Part shown: positions 16,942 through 25,385 of the stretch, piece after piece
How the letters are laid out: the number at the start of each line of letters is the position of its first letter
How positions within the stretch are numbered: position 1 is the stretch's first letter
Position numbers and translations under genes: made by a program
The notes under the pieces: generated by a model
Told to the model about the DNA's origin: nothing
Database searches by the model: none
What the model saw: only the letters and a program-made list of their open reading frames with translations
Origin: Amphritea sp.
Lineage (GTDB): Bacteria > Pseudomonadota > Gammaproteobacteria > Pseudomonadales > Balneatricaceae
Reading direction: 5' to 3'
Assembly: GCF_016744155.1 (NCBI RefSeq)
Contig: NZ_JADGEW010000005.1
Span: 1-64,000, forward strand
DNA: 64,000 bases

Positions 16942-18834
16942 ATGAACTTTTATGCGGCTCAGGATCAGGCCCGCAAGAGTAGTCGCACGCTGTTGCTACT
17001 CTTTATTCTTCTTAATCTGGCAATGGTGTGTCTGATTAATCTGTTGTTTGCCTGGTATCTCTGGGTAAATGATGACCCCTTGTCTCTGCCAGATCGTGTG
17101 TTTCTTGATTACCTTAGTTGGGAGCGTATTTTTATTGTGGCGGCAGCGATTAGTCTGCTGTTGATCTTCGCTGCCTGGCTGAAATGGCTGGATGTAAAAC
17201 AAGGTGGAGGAGCCGTTGCCGAGCAATTTGGCGGCGAACAGATACTTCATTCGACGGCAGGTGCTGGTGAACGACGTTTACTGAATGTGGTTGAGGAGAT
17301 GGCGCTGGCTGCCGGTGTGCCTGTGCCACCTGTTTATGTGATGCGTCATGAAGCTGGAATTAACGCGTTTGCGGCCGGACTTGGGTTGACAGATGCTGCA
17401 ATCTGCGTGACTAAGGGAACCCTTGACGGACTTAATCGAGACCAGTTGCAGGGCGTTATAGCACATGAGTTCAGCCACATATTAAACGGTGATATGCGCC
17501 TTAATATGCGACTGTTGATTATGTTGCATGGCATGGTTTTTTTTGGCGAATTGGGGCGAATGTTTGCTAGTAGCAGAACCAGCTGGTGGGTCGATTCTAC
17601 TAAATCACGTAATTCTAGTCGTGGTTACTTGGTGCTATTAGGGCTGGGGCTAATGGCAATTGGTTGGTGTGGGGTCTTACTGGGTAATATGCTGAAAGCG
17701 GCTATTAGCCGTCAGCGTGAATTTCTTGCGGATGCATCGGCGGTGCAATTTACCCGTAACCCGGAAGGGATAGGTGGGGCGTTGAAAGTTATCGGGGGTA
17801 GCCGGTTTCAAGGGCATCTCAATCATCCGGATTGTCAGGAAGCCGGGCATCTATTTTTTTCTGCTGTGATGCCAAACTGGCTCTGGTCGACTCATCCTCC
17901 CTTGAATGTGCGGATTCGTAAGATAGAACCTCGTTGGGATGGTGAATATCTGGAGCCGGAACCGCTTCCGGAAGAACCTGAAATTAACCTCGATCGGGGC
18001 AAACCTAAACAGGAAGTGATTGATCGTTTAATTGGCACATTGGCAGGTGTCGAGCTGATGGATTATGCGTCAGCTGAGGATGTTAACCAAAAACAGTCGA
18101 CGGTTGTTGAGACTGATCTGTATGGCTTGGCGCGTGATCCCTATGATGCTCGGGTGGTGTTGTTGGGATTGTTGCTGGATGGCGATAGTAGCGTAAGAGA
18201 AAAACAGTTACAGCTTATTACTGTACAGGATAAAGGATTGGCTGAGCGGCTGACTAATTGTCAGTCGATGTTCTCAAGCCTGGCCCGTGAAGAGTACCTT
18301 CAGTTAATCGAGTTGTCTCTGCCCGCGCTGAAGGCCCAGTCCGCTAATCAGTATAAGGCGTTCAAGCGACTGTTATTACAGGTTGTTCAGGCTGATCAGC
18401 AGATAGATCTGTTTGAGTGGGTGTTGTATCAGCTAGTTAGTCGTTATTGTGATGCGCATTTTGGCGCGGTGCGTAAACGGGAGAATAGGAATAAGTCTCT
18501 AGATGCACTTAAAGAGCCTTATGCGTTGGTTATCTCTATGCTTGCTTACCACGGTAATAGTTCTGACGAAATTACTACAAAAGCCTTTACCCGTGGTGCC
18601 GGGGTTGCCGGGTTGTATACGCTTAAGCTTGTTGCTGAAGAGAAGTGTAATCGCGAGGCTTTAGCCAAAGCGGTGACTGAGTTGGCAGCGGCTACTCCGT
18701 TTTTACGCCAGCGATTATTGAAAGGGATGGTGCAGGTTGTGCGTCTCGATGGCAGGGTCTTGCCGGTTGAGCGGGAGTTGATTACAGCGATTGCTGCGAT
18801 AATGGAAAGCCCTCTGATTGGCCTGGATGATTGA
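16942..18834 (+). CDS. Membrane M48 zinc metallopeptidase with extra C-terminal domain
   Basis: A 630-residue HtpX-like protease. It has two N-terminal membrane helices (about 17-42 and 63-80), the zinc site HEFSH at residues 175-179, further membrane segments around residues 190-255, and the third ligand Glu in RQREFLADASA. Past the protease domain (about residue 330) is a further 300 residues with no zinc motif. The last part (KGMVQVVRLDGRVLPVERE) resembles a TerB-like helical domain. HtpX alone is about 290 residues, so this is a two-part protein. Coupled with lemA, it likely degrades or processes membrane proteins. Confidence 0.9.
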   Translation: MNFYAAQDQARKSSRTLLLLFILLNLAMVCLINLLFAWYLWVNDDPLSLPDRVFLDYLSWERIFIVAAAISLLLIFAAWLKWLDVKQGGGAVAEQFGGEQILHSTAGAGERRLLNVVEEMALAAGVPVPPVYVMRHEAGINAFAAGLGLTDAAICVTKGTLDGLNRDQLQGVIAHEFSHILNGDMRLNMRLLIMLHGMVFFGELGRMFASSRTSWWVDSTKSRNSSRGYLVLLGLGLMAIGWCGVLLGNMLKAAISRQREFLADASAVQFTRNPEGIGGALKVIGGSRFQGHLNHPDCQEAGHLFFSAVMPNWLWSTHPPLNVRIRKIEPRWDGEYLEPEPLPEEPEINLDRGKPKQEVIDRLIGTLAGVELMDYASAEDVNQKQSTVVETDLYGLARDPYDARVVLLGLLLDGDSSVREKQLQLITVQDKGLAERLTNCQSMFSSLAREEYLQLIELSLPALKAQSANQYKAFKRLLLQVVQADQQIDLFEWVLYQLVSRYCDAHFGAVRKRENRNKSLDALKEPYALVISMLAYHGNSSDEITTKAFTRGAGVAGLYTLKLVAEEKCNREALAKAVTELAAATPFLRQRLLKGMVQVVRLDGRVLPVERELITAIAAIMESPLIGLDD

Positions 18835-18859
18835 GCTCAGTTTAATGGCTTGAATTGTA

Positions 18860-19600
18860 TTAGTGGCTGTAGAGTGATTTGCCGCCATCAACGGCAATAA
18901 TCTGGCCGGTAATAAAGTTTTGGCGGGCTAAAAACAATACTGTTTCAGCAATGTCTTCCGGGGCGCCTGCGCGCTTCAAAAGTGTTTTTTCTAGTATGGC
19001 TGTTTGTTCCTCAGGACTAACCGCTGCTTGTTCTTCCGGCCAGAGAATCGGGCCAGGCGCAACACCATTGACTCGCACTTCAGGTGCCAGCTCTTTCGCC
19101 AGGCTGATAGTCATCATCTGTAAGCCCGCCTTGGCTATTGAATAGATAGGGTAACCCGGAAGCGCACGCTGCGCATGGATATCAACCAGATTTATGATGC
19201 TTCCCTGCTGCTGCCTTAATGTATCTGCCAGTTGAGCCGAGAGAAAGTAGGCTGCTTTAAGGTTGCTGTTGATTAGATCGTCCCATTGCCTCTCAGTGCT
19301 CTCTTGCAGGGGAGTAGGGTAGAAAGAGGAGGCGTTATTGATCAACAGATCTATCTGACCCCAACAAGCCTGTGCCTGTTCTGCAAGTTGAGAAACCTCC
19401 GCTGTGCTGTTGAGGTCTGCCTGAATCATCTTGGCGCTATTTGCTCTTTCTCGATTGAGTTGTTCTACCAGTTGCTCGGCATCTGAGATTGAGTGATTGC
19501 AGTGGATAATCACTCGGTAGCCCTGTAGCCAAAGCCGATGGGCTATCGTGGCGCCGATTCTTCGGGCTGCTCCGGTGATCAGGGCGACGGGGGTGTTCAT
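18860..19600 (-). CDS. folM: Pteridine reductase / FolM-type SDR
   Basis: A 246-residue short-chain dehydrogenase with TGAARRIG (the Arg-rich cofactor motif of NADPH-dependent pteridine reductases), NNASSFYPTPL, and catalytic YSIAK, ending near VDGGKSL. FolM/PTR1 enzymes reduce dihydromonapterin or dihydrobiopterin; the pterin context fits folB and folK nearby on the opposite strand. The frame is open further upstream, but the ATG at 19600 forms an ATGA overlap with the cca stop, which fixes the start. Confidence 0.85.
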   Translation of the reverse strand: MNTPVALITGAARRIGATIAHRLWLQGYRVIIHCNHSISDAEQLVEQLNRERANSAKMIQADLNSTAEVSQLAEQAQACWGQIDLLINNASSFYPTPLQESTERQWDDLINSNLKAAYFLSAQLADTLRQQQGSIINLVDIHAQRALPGYPIYSIAKAGLQMMTISLAKELAPEVRVNGVAPGPILWPEEQAAVSPEEQTAILEKTLLKRAGAPEDIAETVLFLARQNFITGQIIAVDGGKSLYSH

Positions 19601-20727
19601 TCGCAAGCCTCTTCTATCTGTTGCTGACAAATTTGCAATTGCGCCTGAGTTATTGCCTCTCCCAGCGCTTTCCCCTTGTAGCCTTGTTGCATCAGTTGTT
19701 GAGGACTGATCTGCTGTAATGTTTTGAGTAGTTCAGGGAGTTGCTCTCTTACTGTCAGTTCTTCGTCGCAGATCAGTGTGCAGCCTTGAAATAGCAGTGG
19801 CAAGTGTTCACTTCGGCGCAGGAGCCCTAAATCCGTAATGAGAGAAAGGCGTTCAGCCGCATCGAGTTGAGAAAACTGACATAGGTGGTCAGCCTGGGTG
19901 CAGAACTGAAGTGCCAAATCCCGATAAGCGTTGGGTACTCTGTGTTTTTCGCAAAATGTTTTGATTTTTTTGATATACAGACTGGTATGGGGCGCGTCTT
20001 CTGTGAAGGCGCTGCGGAGTAAAATAGCAAAGCGCACTTTGGTGTCGTCGGCTTTATTGATCGCTGCAAGTGTTTGCGAGTCATTAGCTGTCGCGCATAG
20101 TTCGGGAAAGAGCAGAGTCAGTGCGTTACATTGATTCAGGGCTATGAGAAAGGCTTCGGGTGATGCTTCGCCCAGTGCGCGTTGGAACTCCTGCCACACA
20201 CGTTCGGCTGTCAGGTGTTCTAATTCATCTCCGGCGGCCAGTTCCTGCATCAATGCCATAGTTTCAGGTGCAATACTAAATCCCATTGAAATGTAGCGGG
20301 CCAGAAAACGGGCCACTCTTAGTACGCGAAGGGGGTCTTCAGAAAAAGCGGGAGAAACGTGCCTCAGGGTCTTTGCAGTGAGGTCCTGTTGTCCGCCATA
20401 GGGGTCGATCACAGTGTTGTGATCGTCCATCGCCATAGCGTTGATCGTAAGGTCACGACGAATCAGATCCTGTTCCAGTGTGACATCTGGGCTGGCGTGA
20501 TACTGAAAGCCGGTATAGCCCTTTCCTGATTTGCGCTCAGTGCGAGCCAGTGCGTACTCTTCACCGCTGTCAGGGTGGATAAAGACCGGAAAGTCTTTTC
20601 CTACGGGGCGAAATCCCTGTTCAAGCATCTTTTCAGGTGTGGCGCCAACGACCACCCAGTCTCGGTCATAGATAGGATAGTCGAGTAAAGTATCCCGAAC
20701 GGCGCCTCCCACCAGAAAAGTTTGCAT
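19597..20727 (-). CDS. cca: CCA-adding enzyme (tRNA nucleotidyltransferase), short form
   Basis: A 376-residue class II nucleotidyltransferase that builds or repairs the 3' CCA of tRNAs. Visible are LVGGAVRD (residues 5-12), the catalytic DRDWVVVGAT, RRDLTINAMAMD, and DPLRVLRVARFLARY of the neck region. E. coli Cca is about 412 residues with a C-terminal HD phosphohydrolase domain. Here the HD motif is not visible: where a His-Asp pair would be expected the sequence reads AILLRSAFTED. This protein therefore probably has only the nucleotidyltransferase activity. Confidence 0.94.
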   Translation of the reverse strand: MQTFLVGGAVRDTLLDYPIYDRDWVVVGATPEKMLEQGFRPVGKDFPVFIHPDSGEEYALARTERKSGKGYTGFQYHASPDVTLEQDLIRRDLTINAMAMDDHNTVIDPYGGQQDLTAKTLRHVSPAFSEDPLRVLRVARFLARYISMGFSIAPETMALMQELAAGDELEHLTAERVWQEFQRALGEASPEAFLIALNQCNALTLLFPELCATANDSQTLAAINKADDTKVRFAILLRSAFTEDAPHTSLYIKKIKTFCEKHRVPNAYRDLALQFCTQADHLCQFSQLDAAERLSLITDLGLLRRSEHLPLLFQGCTLICDEELTVREQLPELLKTLQQISPQQLMQQGYKGKALGEAITQAQLQICQQQIEEACE

Positions 20728-20730
20728 GGG

Positions 20731-21051
20731 TCAGTCGCTGGAACACTGATCAGGTCGACTGCCCTGCCAGAGCTCAAAACCGCCATCAAGGCTGTAAACC
20801 TGATCAAATCCCTGTTGGATTAAAAGGCCGGCAGCTGACTGGCTGCTGAAACCGTGGTAACAGCATATAATCAACGGTACATCCATATCTGCAGACTGAA
20901 TAAACTCATGTAGTGAGTCGTTACTCAGGTGAATAGCATTGTTTATATGGCTCTGTTGATAACTTTGCGGATCGCGAATATCAGCGACAACTGCGCCTTC
21001 TGCAATCAGTTGTTCAGCCTGAGCGATATTAATACATTCGAAGTTATCCAT
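20731..21051 (-). CDS. glpE: Thiosulfate sulfurtransferase GlpE (single-domain rhodanese)
   Basis: A 106-residue rhodanese with the GlpE-type active-site loop CYHGFSSQSAAGLL; its Cys (near residue 65) carries the persulfide. It moves sulfane sulfur from thiosulfate to acceptors such as thioredoxin. It is shorter than two-domain rhodaneses. The ATG shares one base with the apaH stop. Its place beside apaH and cca is shared with Pseudomonas. Confidence 0.93.
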   Translation of the reverse strand: MDNFECINIAQAEQLIAEGAVVADIRDPQSYQQSHINNAIHLSNDSLHEFIQSADMDVPLIICCYHGFSSQSAAGLLIQQGFDQVYSLDGGFELWQGSRPDQCSSD

Positions 21052-21872
21052 CAGTTGCCATACCTCTTATTACTCTTTACAGAAATCAGTTCTTTGTCAT
21101 CCAGTCGCAGGGCCGTCAGCGTATTACCCCAGACGCAACCGGTATCTAAAGCAAATACGTTAGCTCTGTCTGCTTTTCCTTCCAGAGCAGCCCAGTGGCC
21201 AAAGACAAGATATCCCTTTTTTAGTGCTTTTCCTTCATGGTTAAACCAAGGCATAAAGCCTGATGGCTGGCTGGCCAGTGTGCCTTTGGCGGAAAACTCC
21301 ATCTTACCTTCGCTATCGCAAAAGCGCATTCGGGTAAAATAGTTAGTGATTGTTCTCAGGCGGTCCCAGCCTTTCAGTTCGCCAGACCAGCAAGCAGGCT
21401 GGTTACCGTACATGTGCCGGAAAAACTCGTTGGCTAAGGTGCCTTGTAATACGGTTTCAACTTCGCGGGCGCGCCGGTGCGCTTTTTTTAGTGACCATTG
21501 CGGCGGAATGCCAGCGTGCACCATTGTGAATCCCAGCTGTTCATCCGTAGCCAGGAGGGGCTGGTTGCGAAGCCACTTCATCAGCTTTTCAGCATCTGGG
21601 GCGACCAGAATGTCATGAAAAGTGTCGGATCGTTTGGCTTTCATTGCACCGCTATAGACGGCTAGCAGATGTAGGTCGTGATTGCCTAGTACCACGGTTA
21701 CCTGATCTCTTAGGGAGTGCAGGAAACGAAGAGTTTCTAAGGATTTAGGGCCTCGGTTAACCAGATCGCCAGCCAGCCATAGATTATCATTTTTGCTGAA
21801 ATTGACTTTTTTCAGTAACTCTCGAAGTTCGTCGTAGCAGCCCTGAATATCCCCGATTGCATAGGTTGCCAT
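21051..21872 (-). CDS. apaH: Diadenosine tetraphosphatase (symmetrical) ApaH
   Basis: A 273-residue calcineurin-like phosphoesterase that cleaves Ap4A to two ADP and removes Np4 caps from RNA. Metal-binding motifs are in order: AIGDIQGCYDEL (residues 4-15), AGDLVNRGPKSLE and VLGNHDLHLLAV. The frame runs 25 codons further upstream into apaG, but the conserved protein begins at MATYAIGDIQG (21872). It belongs to the lptD-to-glpE operon and is immediately followed by glpE. Confidence 0.97.
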   Translation of the reverse strand: MATYAIGDIQGCYDELRELLKKVNFSKNDNLWLAGDLVNRGPKSLETLRFLHSLRDQVTVVLGNHDLHLLAVYSGAMKAKRSDTFHDILVAPDAEKLMKWLRNQPLLATDEQLGFTMVHAGIPPQWSLKKAHRRAREVETVLQGTLANEFFRHMYGNQPACWSGELKGWDRLRTITNYFTRMRFCDSEGKMEFSAKGTLASQPSGFMPWFNHEGKALKKGYLVFGHWAALEGKADRANVFALDTGCVWGNTLTALRLDDKELISVKSNKRYGN

Positions 21873-21882
21873 CCAATGCTCC

Positions 21883-22269
21883 TTAGTGCAGTGCGTTCGG
21901 TTGAGCCAGGGTGAACGGCTCAATATCAGCATTAAAGGTCTGACCATCGTTTGTTTGCATCTGATAGTGTCCTTGCATGCATCCTACCCGGGTGCTTAGA
22001 ACTGTTCCGCTGGTATAGCTATAGCTTTGCTGAGGTTCAATTACCGGTTGTTCGCCGATTACGCCTTCGCCTTCAACTTCCTGAGCTTTCTCATCACCAT
22101 CAACGATCAGCCAGCGACGACGGAGTAATTGAACCGGTTGCTGGTCGTGATTAGTGATAGTGATGTGATAGGAAAAAACATAGCGTTTTTTTGCCGGGTC
22201 AGACTGATCCGGCAAATAGGCTGTTTCTACATTAATGGCGATATTGTGAGCTGTTTCTGAGTAGATCAT
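21883..22269 (-). CDS. apaG: ApaG domain protein
   Basis: A 128-residue immunoglobulin-like domain protein. It contains the family core YVFSYHITITNHDQQPVQLL, RRRWLIVDGDEKAQEVEGEG and the glycine-rich VIGEQPVIEPQQSYSYTSGT. Its biochemical role is unresolved. It sits in the conserved position between rsmA and apaH, separated from each by about ten bases. Confidence 0.96.
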   Translation of the reverse strand: MIYSETAHNIAINVETAYLPDQSDPAKKRYVFSYHITITNHDQQPVQLLRRRWLIVDGDEKAQEVEGEGVIGEQPVIEPQQSYSYTSGTVLSTRVGCMQGHYQMQTNDGQTFNADIEPFTLAQPNALH

Positions 22270-22280
22270 ATCACTTCGTT

Positions 22281-23087
22281 TTATAGTTGTTTGCTGCTCA
22301 GATAATCACTTATCTGGATAAAGTCTTGCAGGGCAAGTCGTTCAGGCCGTAGGCCGGGATCAATGCCAAGAGCTTCTATTTCATCTGCGGATAGCAGCGG
22401 CTTTAGATTGTTACGCAGAGTTTTTCTGCGTTGACCAAAGGCTGTACGAACAACGGTTGCCAGTTTTTCGATATCCTGAACAGGGTGTGGTAACTCTTTG
22501 TAAGGTATCAGGCGAACAATTGCTGAATCAACCTTAGGTGCTGGATCGAATGCATGAGGAGGTACTAGAAATAGAGGCTCTACATGGCAATAGTACTGAG
22601 CCATGATTCCCAGACGGCCATAGGCGCTGTCACCTGGCTGTGCAGCTAGTCGGTCTACCACCTCTTTTTGCAGCATAAAGTGCATATCTTCGATCTGATC
22701 AGCGTAGCTTAAAAGATGGAAGATGAGAGGAGTAGATATGTTATAGGGTAGATTGCCGACAACTCGTAGCTGTTCATCCTGTTGTTGAAGGGTGCTGAAA
22801 TCAAACTTCAGAGCGTCGCCCTGATGAATAGTGAACTTTTCCTCGTAGCTAAAAAATTTAGTGCGCAGGATCGGTATTAGGTCACGGTCAAGTTCTACTA
22901 CATCCAGGCGCTGGCAAAGCTCCAGTAATTCTTCAGTAATCGCACCCAGGCCTGGCCCTATCTCTACCAGGTGTTGAGTCTCGCGGGGGGCAATTGCCCG
23001 AACAATACGTCGAATAACACCCTGATCTTGAAGGAAATTCTGACCAAATCGTTTACGTGCTTTGTGGCCTGTTGGCTTGTTACTCAT
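22281..23087 (-). CDS. rsmA: 16S rRNA m6,2A1518/1519 dimethyltransferase RsmA (KsgA)
   Basis: A 268-residue SAM-dependent enzyme that dimethylates two adjacent adenosines in helix 45 of 16S rRNA. It shows [18 protein letters not shown], the SAM motif [26 protein letters not shown] and the catalytic NLPYNIST. The frame extends upstream, but the conserved start is [16 protein letters not shown] at 23087, overlapping the pdxA stop by eight bases. Confidence 0.98.
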   Translation of the reverse strand: MSNKPTGHKARKRFGQNFLQDQGVIRRIVRAIAPRETQHLVEIGPGLGAITEELLELCQRLDVVELDRDLIPILRTKFFSYEEKFTIHQGDALKFDFSTLQQQDEQLRVVGNLPYNISTPLIFHLLSYADQIEDMHFMLQKEVVDRLAAQPGDSAYGRLGIMAQYYCHVEPLFLVPPHAFDPAPKVDSAIVRLIPYKELPHPVQDIEKLATVVRTAFGQRRKTLRNNLKPLLSADEIEALGIDPGLRPERLALQDFIQISDYLSSKQL

Positions 23088-24087
23088 TCGTTGTTCCGGT
23101 GTTGTAACGATTATTTGCCATTTCGGCAGCATAGTTGATAGCGGTTAGTAAGCTGCCGCAATCGGCTTGGCCACTTCCGGCAAGATCTAGAGCGGTACCA
23201 TGGTCAACTGAGGTGCGGATAACAGGCATTCCCAGAGTGATATTAACAGCGCGACCAAAACCTTTATATTTTAGTACTGGAAGTCCTTGATCATGATACA
23301 TGGCCAGCACCGCATCAGCAGTATTAAGGAACTTGTCAGTAAAGAGTGTATCAGCAGGAAGAGGATCGCTAAGGTTAAACCCCTGCTGTCTTAACCGGTT
23401 AATGACGGGCTGTATTACCTCTATCTCTTCTCTGCCCATGTGGCCACCTTCTCCGGCATGGGGGTTGAGTCCTGCAATCAAAATTCTGGGATTCTTAAGC
23501 CCAAAGCTTTCTTGCAGGTCATGCCGTAGTACTGACAGAACTTCTTCAAGTAGTGGTTGAGTGATGGCGTCTGGGACTTTAGCTAGCGGTAGGTGCGTGG
23601 TTGCTAAAGCGACCCGTAACCCTTCGGTTGCCAGCATCATCACGACTTTCTCTGTGCCGGTCAGCTGTTCGAGAAACTCAGTATGCCCGCTGAAAGGAAT
23701 CCCCGCATCGTTGATCACCCCTTTATGTACCGGGGCTGTGACTAAGGCGGCAAATTCTTTTTGCTGGCAACCTAGGGTTGCCCGGGTAAGGGTGTCCAAA
23801 ATATAGTTCGCATTAGCTGGGTTAAGCTGCCCAGAAGTGCTTTCTTCAGCGAGGTTAATCGGCTCTATCCAGAGGGTAGCTGAAGGCGTAGCACGGATTG
23901 GCTCATCAGCAGAGTAGGGTAGCAGGGTCAGGGGCAGGTTGAGTTGCTGAGCCCGTGCCTGCATCATCACCGGGTCGGCAATGATAACTAGCTGATGATC
24001 ATGTCCCTGCTGGGCGATCTGAATACAGAGGTCAGGCCCGATTCCGGCAGGCTCTCCCGGGGTTAGGGCCAATCGATAGGGTTGCAT
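23080..24087 (-). CDS. pdxA: 4-hydroxythreonine-4-phosphate dehydrogenase PdxA
   Basis: A 335-residue zinc-dependent NAD enzyme of pyridoxal phosphate synthesis that oxidises 4-phosphohydroxy-L-threonine. It carries [12 protein letters not shown] near the N-terminus, [34 protein letters not shown] and [11 protein letters not shown], which include the metal-binding histidines and Asp. It lies between surA and rsmA in a conserved order. Confidence 0.98.
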   Translation of the reverse strand: MQPYRLALTPGEPAGIGPDLCIQIAQQGHDHQLVIIADPVMMQARAQQLNLPLTLLPYSADEPIRATPSATLWIEPINLAEESTSGQLNPANANYILDTLTRATLGCQQKEFAALVTAPVHKGVINDAGIPFSGHTEFLEQLTGTEKVVMMLATEGLRVALATTHLPLAKVPDAITQPLLEEVLSVLRHDLQESFGLKNPRILIAGLNPHAGEGGHMGREEIEVIQPVINRLRQQGFNLSDPLPADTLFTDKFLNTADAVLAMYHDQGLPVLKYKGFGRAVNITLGMPVIRTSVDHGTALDLAGSGQADCGSLLTAINYAAEMANNRYNTGTTNE

Positions 24088-24092
24088 CAGGC

Positions 24093-25385
24093 TTACTTAA
24101 GCTCGATGTAAGCCTGGGAGCGAATTTCACGCAACCAGTTTTGCAGTTCTTCATTGAACTTACGTTGTCGTATCGTTGACCGGGCCTGATTTGTCTGCAT
24201 CTCATCACTCATGTCCTGCTCTCGGTCATCTTCTACTTTGAGAATATGCCAACCAAAGCGGGATTCAAAAGGGGAGCTGAGTTTACCTTTAGGAGTATTA
24301 AACATGACTTGTTCAAACTCAGGCACCATCTGTCCAGCCTGTGCCCAACCCAGGTCGCCGCCTAATGAGCCGCTGCCAGCGTCATCACTGAATTGTTTAG
24401 CTAACTCATCAAAAGGCACGTTTTCTTTAAGCTGCTGGTAAATTGACTCGATCTCACGACGGGTCTGAGCTGGAGAACGAATTTCATTTGGACTCAGTAG
24501 GATGTGTCGAACTTTTACCTGTTTGACCAGCTGAACACTACCGCCCTTTTTTCCGAGGACTTTAAGAATATGGAAACCGCTCGGGCTTCGCAAAGGCTCA
24601 CTAAATTCGCCAGTTTTGAGTTTTTTGGCAGCTGATGCGAACTCTTCAGGCATTTCATTGAGTTGTCGCCAGCCTATTGCCCCGCCTTTTAAAGCGTTTG
24701 GCCCTTTGGAGCGTGAAATCGCCGTTTCAGCGAAATTAGCACCGTTTATTAGCTGCTCAGATATTTCTTCAGCTTGCTGCTGGGCTGACTGGATCATCTT
24801 AGCCGTCGCCTGCAGTGGTACGGCAATCAGTATCTGAGAAAGGTTGTAGCTCTCAGCACTTAGCTGTTGTCCCTGTTCAGAATCAAGGTAGTTATTGATC
24901 TCTTGTTGGGAAACATTGATGCGGCTGTTGACGATACGTTGCTGAATTCGTTGGATCAGCATCTCGTTGCGAATCTGTTGTCGGGCCTGAGCGTAGTCCT
25001 GGCCTTCTGCGATCAGGGCTTCACGGAACTGCTCTAAAGTCAGGTTTGAGCCTGCTGCTATCCGCTCCATTGAGGTGTTCAGTTCGCTGTCGCTGATTCT
25101 GATTCCCCGCTCTTTGCCGATCTGCAGTTGAATATTGTCCAGTATCAGACGGTCGAGGACTTGATCCTGGAGTATCTTTTCATCAGGCAAGCTGCGTCCC
25201 TGAGCGCTGAGACGGGCTTTGATTATCGCTTCCCGATTACTTAGTTCGCTTTGCAACACAATATCATCATTGACGATGGCTATGATGCGGTCAATAGGAG
25301 TACCTACGGCGCTGGCCGAGACGCTAAACCCCAGTAAGAGGGCAGCCAAGCCTGGCTTGAGTTTATTTATGAGCTTAGTAGTCAT
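24093..25385 (-). CDS. surA: Periplasmic chaperone and peptidyl-prolyl isomerase SurA
   Basis: A 430-residue periplasmic chaperone for outer-membrane beta-barrel proteins. A signal peptide (about residues 1-27, ending SASAVG) precedes the N-terminal chaperone domain with [22 protein letters not shown], followed by two parvulin domains (the second with [13 protein letters not shown] and [20 protein letters not shown]). The start at 25385 overlaps the lptD stop; a nine-codon upstream extension would run into lptD. Adjacent lptD is a known SurA client. Confidence 0.97.
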   Translation of the reverse strand: MTTKLINKLKPGLAALLLGFSVSASAVGTPIDRIIAIVNDDIVLQSELSNREAIIKARLSAQGRSLPDEKILQDQVLDRLILDNIQLQIGKERGIRISDSELNTSMERIAAGSNLTLEQFREALIAEGQDYAQARQQIRNEMLIQRIQQRIVNSRINVSQQEINNYLDSEQGQQLSAESYNLSQILIAVPLQATAKMIQSAQQQAEEISEQLINGANFAETAISRSKGPNALKGGAIGWRQLNEMPEEFASAAKKLKTGEFSEPLRSPSGFHILKVLGKKGGSVQLVKQVKVRHILLSPNEIRSPAQTRREIESIYQQLKENVPFDELAKQFSDDAGSGSLGGDLGWAQAGQMVPEFEQVMFNTPKGKLSSPFESRFGWHILKVEDDREQDMSDEMQTNQARSTIRQRKFNEELQNWLREIRSQAYIELK

